The notes under the pieces were generated by a model, which did no database searches, was not told the DNA's origin, and was given only the letters and a program-made list of their open reading frames with translations. Shown piece after piece: positions 54,372 to 64,000 of a stretch of 64,000 nt of DNA. The DNA lies in the NCBI RefSeq assembly GCF_043641665.1, contig NC_092182.1, positions 26,133,741-26,197,740 of the forward strand, read 5' to 3'. The DNA is from Enoplosus armatus (taxonomy: Eukaryota; Chordata; Actinopteri; Centrarchiformes; Enoplosidae). The translations under genes and the position numbers were made by a program. Each line of letters opens with the position of its first letter. Position 1 is the first letter of the stretch.

Positions 54372-57300
54372 TCACTGCTGCTGTGGCTTGTTGACTGTTG
54401 AGTAGAGAGGATCCTCTGAAGATCTGGACGGTTCATTGACAGTAGAGTAGGTTGGACTTTGGCTGTGCTTCACAGTAGAATATTCGCAGGCAGCAGAGCT
54501 GGGTTTGAGGATCAGAGCCTCCCCACCAGCTCTGTCTGAGCTCTTTTGAAAGTGGATGGTAGAGTAATGCAGCGAGGCAGAGGGGTTTGTGGGAAAGTTG
54601 GCAGTGGCATAAATCGTGTTCATTGGGTTTCCTGAGTGTGGCTTTGTGACGTACTGCTGTATCTCCTCGTAGACATAATCCTGCAAGGGAAGAATGAAAA
54701 ATACAGTCTGAACAAATCATATCGAATCCTAAGAATAAGGACTATCCATACAAAATGTACCCAACATTGTAGATAGAATTAGATAGAATTCCAAAAATTC
54801 CAGGGCCTCATTTGGTGTTATAGACTAATGCAAACATCAGCGCGGGTATGTACAAAGCCAGGAGTAACTGAGGCGACTCTAATAAAATTAAATGTAAAAG
54901 AACAATTAGCTGTGTCGGTTGTCTCTGAGCCACACCTGCAGTTTTACATAACTTTATTTGAGATCTGTAAATCTCAGATTTCAAACACAATTCAGTTTCC
55001 TCTTGCATATGAATTAGTAACTAAACATGAAATTCATTAAACATTATGCTATTGTATTTCTGTGTCATGTAAGTGCCAGGAGTTGTGTTGTATGATTTAC
55101 CAGGATTGCATAAAATAGTACTATAATATATAAACACATTGTATTACTAATATGGTATTAATAATAAATATTTCTAATTATTCCCATATATATCATATTG
55201 TAACATATTTCCTGTTGTAGCTACTCAACAGTGGGTTTATGATCATTTTCTCCAGTGGTAACAGTATGATACTATACAAGGACAGAAAACAGGGAAGTCA
55301 GTTGGTTATCAGAGGTCGCAGTGCACCTGAATCTAAATCAGACCACTGCAACTAGAATATTCATAACAAAAACACAACAGGACGACATAGCGCTGCGTCG
55401 TTGTTGTTCCATCATTCAGATATGAGCTATCCAGCTATTGCACAATTTTTCGACAGACAGACAGACAGACACACACACACACACACACACACACAGATAT
55501 ACATTTACACACTAACCTCTTTGATGTGCTGTGCTGCTGCTTCATTTCTTGTGTTTCTTGAATGTGAAACTCCTGGCAGAAAGAAAAGAAACACAATAGA
55601 AAAGACGAAGGACATCTTTATCTAATTTACAACCAGCACGTGTTGTACTATTCAAATTAAAACTGACAGAGTTGCACTTGTTCAAATCAACTTCCATGTC
55701 TAGTCACTACTAACGTCATACAGTGTGTGTCTGCTTTAGACATCACAACTGCACAGGATGGACATAAATGTTGTGAATGTGGTTTTGTGTGTGAAATATG
55801 TTTGTGTTTCTTCTGCAAACTGGAAATAACTCTCTTACGTTTGTTGATAAGGATCAAAATTAGCACAAACAGCAGCAACAGCACAGCAACACAGACAATC
55901 GTAGTAATGACGACCTGAGAGTCACCTGCAAGATAACCCACACAACAAAATAAACATCCAGACTTATTAAAAACACAGTCAAGACGGGTCATTATCATCC
56001 GGTCTCAAGAGGGAATTGACAGAAAATGTAAATAATAGTACATAATAATAGTATGTAAAATAATATCAAATGTGCTCTCTTACCACGACTCTCAGCAGAT
56101 GCACTAGTTGACTGGGTTGAAGAAACAGGAGATGTGGATGATGCTGGTGAAGCTGTTGATGATACTGAAAAATGAAGTAAAATAAAATGTGTCAAAAAAT
56201 ACAGCGTAAAAACCCTTCAACCAAACTCAGGAGGTCAGATTCCACACAACAATCTTTTTCTTTGCCCTTCCTCCCTCTCCCTTGCCAAGGTTGAGTTTGT
56301 TAATATATCCACCTGTAGCACAAATGTTAACGTTTTTTAAATCTTTCAATTTCTGACTCTGCTTCTAAAAAACTGGGAATGAAAATGGGAAACTAATTAA
56401 ACTAATAGGAAAATAATTGATGCATTAAAAAATTAAGTTGATTGAATGTGTGGCAATACAACTTTGTTGAACATAGACATTTTGACATGCACAGGTGACA
56501 ATAATTAAATGAATGAGACTAATTGAGGCTCACTGTCATGACTTACTGGGACACTTGAATAGAACAGAGCCATCGTTAATGTTGTTATGAACGCCTGTGC
56601 TTTTAATAATTCACAATATCTGCTGTGAAAAAGGTCTATTGTGTAACAGCAGTGGTGGCATGTAAACAGCACCTCTAAAGCTCACTAATTAACATGTTAT
56701 ATCTTGTTTGTTTAATCCGTATGAAAACCACATCCACATTTTTACATCCTTTAGGAAAGGATCTCTTCACAATTACAGTGACCAATAACACTTTCAATGC
56801 ACATGTAGGAATGTGAGTTATGTTTTAAGACAGACATGAAATAATGTCCTATCCTTCAAGAATGAATTCTAAAGTTTAAATATTAAAACACTCATTTGAA
56901 AATGACACTACATCTGTGGTGATAAAATCAGTAGCAACCTTTGATCAGTTATCAAAGGTTTTAATTGTTGCTGCTGTCGCGCCTGTTCTGAAGATGAAAG
57001 GGAAGTGCAGGAAATGAAAACAAGAGCATAAATAGCGACAACCTCAGGTGACTGACTGCAGACTGCAGAGTCAGTCAACATCAGGATATCACATTTCACT
57101 GCCATTTGAAAAACAAAAGTCAAATGCTTTTTCAAAATGGTCGATCCCACAAAGCAAATTGCAGAACAGTGGCTGTACTTAGTTGGCAGTAAATGTCTGT
57201 AGTGAAAGCACACTGAACCAGAGGCCATCACAATCCACTGTGTCAACACCGCTGCTGGCTGTTTGTTTTACCAACCAACCGCAAGACAACACAGACACAA

Positions 57301-59530
57301 CCAGAGCCTCACAAGCCTCTATGCTTGACTCATCAATTAGCCTCCTACAATCTGAACCAGGGTCAGATTACATCCACACAGTAAAATAACATGACTCACC
57401 TACAGTCATCTGGAATCTGTGGAAGAACGTGTTGCTGTTTGTTTTGTGCGAGCTTGCTCCGCACCAGTATGTCCCAGTGTCGTCCGTTGTTACTTCTCTC
57501 ACTGTTATGGTGATATTTCTCTTCTTTTTGTCATCCCTCATGGAAAACTTCCCAGTGTTGTTGTTCAGCTGTGCGGTGCTTACTAGAGGTTGACATATAG
57601 ATGGATCTTCTCCCTTACAAATGAATTTCTTTATCAGAGCACCATCTGGATATCTACACCAGTATGTAAAATCCTGTCCAATAGTTGGAGACCTCGTGAA
57701 GGTAGTTATATCTGTTGACAGACAGACAGACAGACAGACAAGATGGACTATCAGTGGCTGTATTTAACAACATATTTCAGAGACCCCTTAATGATCTGAG
57801 TAAATCAAACCTGTGTCAGATGTGTATTACTCACCGTTGACCTTCAGTTGTATTTTTCTGAGTGCAGCTCGGTAACTTCCTTCATTTGTTTTCACTCCAC
57901 ACCAGTAGACACCAGCATGCTGTGAGGACACATTACTGATGGACACGTTGAAGCCACTGATGGTTTCTGTGAGAGTGAATGTCCCGTTTGACTTCGGAGA
58001 AGATTGTGTTGATAAAATATCCTCACAGATCAATTTGTTGTCTTTGCAGAGAAACTCGGGGTTGTAGTTGTTTCCTGGATAATCACATGTGATGGTGGTT
58101 TCAGCTGTTCTGTGCGCAGTTTGAATATATGAGTTCTGGCAGCTGACTTCCTCTGCAAATCAAAAAAAATAATCCACGTATGCTAATTTGTTTAGCTGAA
58201 GACAAGTTTTTAATAGTGGCACCAAACTTTAAATATCTGAGGGAGCTTTTAGGATTACATCGTTATTCATCACATATGCATTGTTTTGTTACATTTCATC
58301 ATTTTTATGTTTATTTGTTTTATTTTAATTTATTAAAGACACATAAAATGTGAGTATCTCTTACCAACTACCAAGTGTAGCTTCTCTGTGTCAGGGATTG
58401 CATGACGTCCCGTCTCAAATCTACACTCGTACTCCCCAGAGTCCTTAAGTTGAAGTTGTTTGCTGACCACCCTGAGTTTTTTATTTTTTGAATCATGGTA
58501 CACGGAAAATTTGCCATCTACTTGCCACACATCCTTTTGAGTGCTGCGTATGTTTATTCCTTTGGGCTTAACTACGTCAATACTTCGATAGTTTTTATTT
58601 GGTTCTGGATATTTACAGGTGAATTCAACCCATCCTTCTGAGCATACCTTCACTTCAGACCTGGCCTCACAACCTGCAGATCAGACAAACACAAAAGTTC
58701 ACATCATGTCAGACACTGAAACAAACCCAGAGCTACTGCAGTAGTCTGAATTAGCTCTCCATCAATACAACCTACACTTTATGCATCAGTAGATCACAAA
58801 GGTGAATCAGTCAGTGGCTGAAAATCAGTTGGTTACTATAACTGACAAATAATTAAACAGTGACTTAACAATAACTACAAGTACATGAAAGGGGTCACTT
58901 GTAGTCTGGAACCAGCAGATCACTCAACTCTACGAAACATTTATCATTTATCAGCTCAGTGTTTATTTAATCATTAAGTGGTCATACATACACATACATA
59001 TACATTCATATTCACATAAATTAGCAAGTATCTATAAAGCCCTGCAAACACCTGGTGTTTTTTTAGTCACTTGTAATAACTATTGTCAAGAGTGAATTTC
59101 CTGTTCAATTCTGAATATAGCTGCCACAGTTAAGGAAGCTCAGTTCTTGCACCTGTTTGGCCTTTTTTGACATGCAGGACATTTTTTTCAGAACTTAAAA
59201 TGGCTGTATGTGACCTTCTGCCTGTGTTTTCTCCACTTTTAAGGGTAGACACCACAATAAGTACGTCTTATTGTATCCTTGTTTGATATTAGCAATTGTG
59301 AAAAAAAAATCTACATAAATAAATTAAAAAGCAGCACTGCCAGTGTGCCAAACATTATTCTCAGACGTTTTCATTAACAGACTCTATGTTGTATCAAGTT
59401 CAATGTACTGAAACTGGTTAATTTCTTAAGAGGCTATAACAGTTATGTATCAAATCTCTAATATCAGGAATCAGGCAGTAGTAATCTTTTTACCTGTCAT
59501 CAGTGAGAGGAGTAGGAGAAAGCTCCTCAT
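54372..59530 (-). CDS. CD300/pIgR-like membrane receptor with Tyr-motif tail, 502 aa
   Basis: Type I membrane receptor of the CMRF35-like/CD300 and pIgR-like group, expected on leukocytes. Exons: 59494-59530 (signal peptide MRSFLLLLSLMTG), 58365-58673 (Ig1), 57835-58152 (Ig2), 57400-57711 (Ig3), 56084-56164 (Ser/Thr stalk), 55839-55925 (membrane), 55517-55572, 54372-54680 (tail). The introns between Ig, stalk and membrane exons are phase 1, as usual for Ig-superfamily genes. Ig2 and Ig3 have the CD300-type extra Cys pair (FLCKDNKLIC, FICKGEDPSIC) and VYWCG/TYWCG; Ig1 lacks the extra pair and ends GEYECRF. Membrane segment VVITTIVCVAVLLLLFVL. In the tail, LHYSTI (Y439) is a canonical ITIM; VYEEI, CEYSTV (Y467), PTYSTV (Y478) and PLYSTV (Y493) are ITIM-like. 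Likely inhibitory by SHP recruitment (inference). Ligand and exact orthologue unknown. Confidence 0.88.
55457..55495. repeat. (GACA)n / (CA)n compound microsatellite
   Basis: Four to five GACA units then about 12 CA units, just past the donor of the short linker exon of the CD300-like gene. A pure (GACA)n run lies at about 57717-57740, beside the Ig3 acceptor. Confidence 0.85.
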
Positions 59531-60775
59531 TTTGTTGATCTTGGTTGCTGAAGTCCTCAGTGAGACTGTTTAACTCCAGTTGGTTTTGTCAGTTCCTCTT
59601 TTCATTTGTAGGTTGATCTGTGTCTGCACAGACCTGTTTCCTGAGATGATATTTTGTTTCCTACAAGTTACCCACCCAGCTTCTTATCTTCTTCCTCTAT
59701 CTGTCTTTCACTGTTACTGAGTTCTTATAAATGTTATAAATAATGCTTTATTTGTTTATATCTATTGATTTATATATATCTGGTTTGTACTTGTCTACAT
59801 TTTGTGTTCTTTGTTTGTTTGTGCCATCTTATTTGTCTTATTTTTATTGTCTGTAAAGCACTTTGTAACTATTGTTTTGTGCGAAATAAACACATGCAAT
59901 TTGTAATGTCAATTATAGGATGAAGACAACCACTCGATGTGAAGGCATACCCTGTTTAATATCACTATAAAAAATGTTTTTGCAATGCAATCTTGTAATA
60001 TATTAAAAAGAAAAAGAAAAATTGTATCTTTTAATGATTAAACAACTAGATTTTGTATAACATATGCCACATGGTCTGTCCTCTATACACACTATATAAA
60101 TTACATTAACATCAGTTTGAGGCTGATGGCGAGGGAGATGTTATGGCATCAAGGCTGAAAAGACAAATGCAAAACCAACAGCAGTAAGAATTCTAATTGG
60201 TGACTTATTACTTTAATCTAAAATGTATAACTAATTCACGATGTTCTTGTAGCATTCAAAGGAGTACAATAAAACAAGTAAATCCATTGCACAGCTGTAA
60301 TTTGTGTAAGTAAACTCACATTTTTGTGCTTACAACAGAGAATAAGACAAATGAACAGTGTTGGTGTTTTTGGTTAGAGAGATTTGGCTAGAGAACTGAG
60401 ATCCATGCTTTGCCAAATAATTTTGTGTCTTTAATTCAGATCAACTAGTCCTCTAAGCCCTGATTTACAGACACATTCATTTGTTACCTCAGGCCCCTGA
60501 GCCCCACAAATGCAGCAATGGCAACAATAAGCAAAAGCAACAATAACAAAACTTGCTGCAAGAATGCCAAATTATTGATTTAAACAGTCTATTTCTTACA
60601 CATGATCAAGCACAACTGTGTGTAATCCAATCCAGTAGTCCTGGATTAACTCTATTTTAATGAATATTGTTTAGGTGTTGATTAAGTTCTATGGTTCTTA
60701 TTGAGGTGGTAGTTGACGTAATTTCTAAACTCTAAACTAAAAAATCCCAGCAAAAATTAATGAACTGGACTTTCC
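59531..60775. other. Spacer between the two CD300/pIgR-like genes
   Basis: Promoter side of the 502-aa gene and 3' flank of the next one. AT-rich, no reading frame of note and no recognised repeat. No clear TATA box. Confidence 0.4.
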
Positions 60776-63700
60776 TCAGTGCTGCTGTGGCATGTTGACA
60801 GTAGAATAGAAAGGGTCTTCAGAAATCTTGGTTGGGGGGTTGACAGTAGAGTAGGTGGGACATTGGTCATTGTCCCTCACAGTAGAATATGTGTCACCAC
60901 CAACTTCTCCAGAGCTGTTTTGAATGTTGATGTTAGAGTAATTCTGCGAGGAAGATGGGTTTGTGGGAAGGTTGGCAGTCGCATAAATTGTTTTAAGTGC
61001 AGTTCCTGAGTCCGGCTTTCGGTGGTGCTCCTGTATCTCCTCATAAGCGCGATCCTTCCAGAGCAGAATGAAAAACACAGGATGAATAGTTCATATGCCC
61101 ATAGTAATGGCAGAAGTTCTTAAAGACAGTTTGACATCTTCTGGTTTGCTCCCAAAACTAATAATGGCCCTTTAATACCCAGACCTGTCCCACAGTGGAG
61201 CACGTGGACACATCATCGTCCACTCTTGTCAGTTCAATAGGAAAGACAGTGTCTCCACCAGTGTTTCCAAACAAGACATGAACACATAAAGCTGCGCTCA
61301 CAGCAGCCAGAACATCATGTGAAATTGAAGTTGGGGCTGAGCTTTAAGTCATGTTAGCAGTGTAGCTCTATGGATAGCAGTGCCGGTCTGTCAGGCGGTT
61401 GGTCAGTCCACCTCTGCATTAAGTATCTGAACAACTATTAAATGGATTGCCATGAAATACTGTAGAGACATTCATGCTTCCCAGAGGATGAATCCTACTG
61501 ACTGTGATTGCCTGACTTTAACTCTAGTGCCAACAGCAGGTAATTGGATGGATTGCCATTGAATTTGGTTGAGGCATTCATGCCCCATTTCACAAGAATG
61601 GCTATAGACTCTAGGCCATGGGTCACTAACAGGCGGACCGTGGTCCGAGTCCGGACCCAGACGCCGTCCTATACGGACCCGGACCTATAATCAATAAATT
61701 ATTAAGGGATTTTAAATTTTGACGGGGCAGGAGAGAAGACGGAGAGACGAGTGAGCGGGAGGGAGAGAAGACACATTATTTATTGTGAAATTGGTTGAGA
61801 CTGTTAAGTCAAGATGTGAAACAGTTAACAAAGAAAAAGGGAAACTCAAGCTGCTGCTACACTTCATTTTGTTTTTCTAAAATTAAGCACTTTAAGCTAT
61901 TTTATTTATTTTCTCTATTTTTAAATGCAGCCCTTCTTTTAGTTAATGAGAGAAGGACATTATACATATCTACAGTATTATATATCTGTATAGTTCAATG
62001 TTAAGTGACGATAAATATTGTCAAAATGTTTTGAATTGTACTTTCTTTATTTGATTTGACAGTCAGTTGTTGATTACATGCAGACGTTGGTACAACTACT
62101 AGGCTACTTCAATATATATCACACTAAATCACAACGCAAGTTAGACATTATGATGTTCCGGACCTTTGCTTGAGGACATTTTCTCTAACTGGACCTCTTC
62201 GAACTTTAGTTGAAGGCCCCTGCTCTACACTAAACCATTGTGTATCTCTAGAAATGAGCATAATACTACAGTGACAGTCCATGTTTACTTTGTTGATGTT
62301 TTCTGGCAGCTAATTACAACTACGAAATTCCTTTTCAGACGTGAAATACGTAACATTGCTGGCTTTATATATCTGTTATAGTAATGGCTTTTTGTCATTC
62401 AGGCAGGTTACTTTCATGTTAGTGTTTCTAAGAGCTTTATTGTGAGTATGTTGCCCTGCTAGCATTAGCATTTAGTTCAAAGCTCACTGTGCACAAGTAT
62501 AGCGTCACAGAGTTGCTAGCATGGATGTAGACTCTAAGTCTTATTGAAAGGCCAAGAGTATTGGCACCAAAGTGGAACTAGGGTTGGGCGATATGACAGT
62601 ATATATAGTGCAATGGTAGAAATGTGTCCACAGGTAGAGATTTGGCAATACCACTTCCACTGCGGGAGCTGTCTCTGCTATGTATTTGGGGCTGGATTCT
62701 CGTGTGATCTTGTGAATCCCGCTGCCTCGCAGGGTTACATGATTTGGGCAGCAGGACTGCTTACCACGTTCTCACGTAACGTGAGTGACAGTGGCAGTAA
62801 TGCACCTCTAAGCTGGTTTGCCAACAAGAAAACACGGAGGAGAGAGAAATTATAAATACAGAGCGTGAGGTACGGTATGGTTATTTTCAACCATTTCTTA
62901 ATTGAATTTACAGAACAATTACTGTATTGTGATATATACTGTTACCGTGATGTAAAATTACATATACCATAATAGAAGATTTTGGCCATATCGCTCAGCC
63001 CTAACTGGAACTCTTCCAATTGTAAATATTTTATAGGAAATGCAGCTTAATTAATGAACTATCTATCAAGCTAACTAGCTAGGCAGCAAAGTGCCAGAGC
63101 TTTTCACTGGTTTGTGTGGTCCATGATGTCTGTAAACAGTGGCAGGTTAGCTTACACCAAAGACGACAGGATGATGTCACACTGTCTTTATGAGCTTGTG
63201 CTGGACGTAGGTCGCAGAAAATTTAGGCAATCTATTCTTCCCATGAATCATAGAATACACAGTAAATTTGTAATGTTAAAAAACCTGCATTTATTATGAA
63301 ACTAATACTGTCACCAAAACACTGAGGCCTCTGGCATCATGTATGTATGAGTAAATTCCAATTACATTCAGCAATATGGATGCCCACACATACACACACA
63401 CAAACAGTATAACCATTTACACAAATATGTACACTTACCTCTTTGTTGTTCTGTGCTTCTCCAGTTCCTGTGTTTTTCGACTGATAAAATCCTGAAAGCG
63501 AAAAATTTGAAAATAAAAGAAAGCGAAGAGAAAAATGAAATTAACAAGTAGAAGAGAAGGAAGTGGATTAATTTCACTTCACAAATCTAGCTCATTCACA
63601 ACCAAGATCTACTGTACAGCTGACCAGGAAATAACTGACAGAATTAGACCTGTTAATGTTTGTATTTGCCAGTTTGTTTTCATTTAATATGATTTTATGA

Positions 63701-63982
63701 CTTGACCATTGTGTATAATACTATAATAATATTTTTCCAGACATGAAAAGGTAGTCTTGACCTTTTTATTCTTTTCATTTATACATTCATTTATGTAATC
63801 ACTGCAAGGCAGCCCACCTCCTTAAGTAAAAAGTGTGTATGCATGTATGTGAAAGTGTGTTTCATGTTGTGCAAACTGGTAAAGAAATCTCTTACGTTTG
63901 TAGATGAGAACCAAAATGAGCACAAGCACCAGCACAGCTACTAAGAGGACCGCAGCAATGGTCACAGTTACTCGAGAGCCAC
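60776..63982 (-). CDS. CD300/pIgR-like receptor, 3' part only (runs off the right edge)
   Basis: Second intact-looking member of the cluster, partial. Visible exons: 63896-63982 (membrane), 63439-63491 (short linker, 53 bases against 56 in the neighbour), 60776-61054 (tail and stop). The membrane exon has the same length (87) and phase as in the 502-aa gene and encodes VTVTIAAVLLVAVLVLVLIL. The tail keeps the same plan: AYEEIQ, TIYATANLPTNPSSS, QNYSNI, DTYSTV, PTYSTV, PFYSTV, ending PQQH. The one canonical ITIM of the neighbour (LHYSTI) is QNYSNI here, so this tail has only ITIM-like motifs. The Ig and signal exons must lie beyond 64000. The 2.4-kb intron 61055-63438 holds two DNA-transposon-like repeats. 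Confidence 0.85.
61385..61600. repeat. Family C repeat copy
   Basis: Contains AATGGATTGCCATGAAATAC, CCCAGAGGATGAATCCTACT and CTTTAACTCTAGTGCCAACA. Confidence 0.55.
61617..62222. mobile_element. hAT-like non-autonomous transposon with 8-bp target duplication
   Basis: 606 bp. The left end CATGGGTCACTAAC and the inverted right end CAGGGGCCTTCAAC form imperfect inverted repeats. Flanking octamers CTCTAGGC (61609-61616) and CTCTACAC (62223-62230) agree at six of eight positions. No transposase frame. Confidence 0.6.
62579..63003. mobile_element. MITE with about 20-bp inverted ends (TAGGGTTGGGCGATATG)
   Basis: Left end TAGGGTTGGGCGATATGAC; right end, reversed, TAGGGCTGAGCGATATGGCC. 425 bp. The centre (about 62610-62870) is unlike the ends and may be a later insertion or an unusually long core. 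The 103-codon frame in it has no family resemblance. Confidence 0.65.
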
Positions 63983-64000
63983 CTGCAAGAGACAAAAGGA

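Noticed and set aside
55457..55495. Short regular repeats as a CRISPR-like array (also 57717-57740)
   Set aside because: Simple tandem GACA/CA microsatellites without spacers in a vertebrate genome.

Overview
The window is vertebrate nuclear DNA, almost certainly from a ray-finned (percomorph-like teleost) fish. Genes are split into many short exons with GT-AG introns. The non-coding DNA is AT-rich and crowded with fish-type short repeats, LINE 3' ends and very long CA/TG microsatellites. The gene families (teleost DNase1-like pair, TRIM35-like, CD300/pIgR-like receptors) are typical of fish. All exon models were built by hand from splice signals, phase and family knowledge; none was checked with an aligner.

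Layout. (1) 2.0-9.7 kb, minus: a simple-epithelial type II keratin of nine coding exons (414 aa) with almost no tail. (2) 10.6-11.2 kb, minus: a RING + B-box TRIM35-like first exon with no visible remainder. (3) 12.4-18.4 kb and 20.1-25.9 kb, minus: tandem intracellular DNase I-like genes (dnase1l4 type). The first has an extra last exon coding a 62-residue Lys/Arg-rich tail (324 aa); the second stops right after the fold (262 aa). Both share a non-coding first exon and a similar promoter block. (4) 28.8-32.6 kb, minus: sec13, nine exons, 320 aa. (5) 33.3-46.8 kb, plus: cand2, 24 exons, 1244 aa, head-to-head with sec13. (6) 50.1-64.0 kb, minus: a tandem family of CD300/pIgR-like inhibitory-type receptors: one degraded copy, one complete gene (502 aa: signal peptide, three Ig domains, stalk, membrane segment, tail with repeated Tyr motifs) and one gene whose 5' part runs off the right edge.

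How the genes relate. sec13 (COPII coat and nuclear pore) and cand2 (cullin-RING ligase exchange factor) are housekeeping neighbours; they also lie close together on human 3p25, which supports the cand2 rather than cand1 call. The receptor cluster is a rapidly duplicating immune family. The paired DNases are nucleases without signal peptides. The keratin and TRIM fragment are unrelated neighbours.

The most unusual layer is the repeat-exon relationship. Several acceptors have a (TG)n run in place of a pyrimidine tract. cand2 exons 7 and 10 lie between an upstream (TG)n and a downstream (CA)n that could pair in the transcript. Exon 4 of the second DNase is wedged between two microsatellites, and the keratin exon-1 donor abuts a palindromic repeat.
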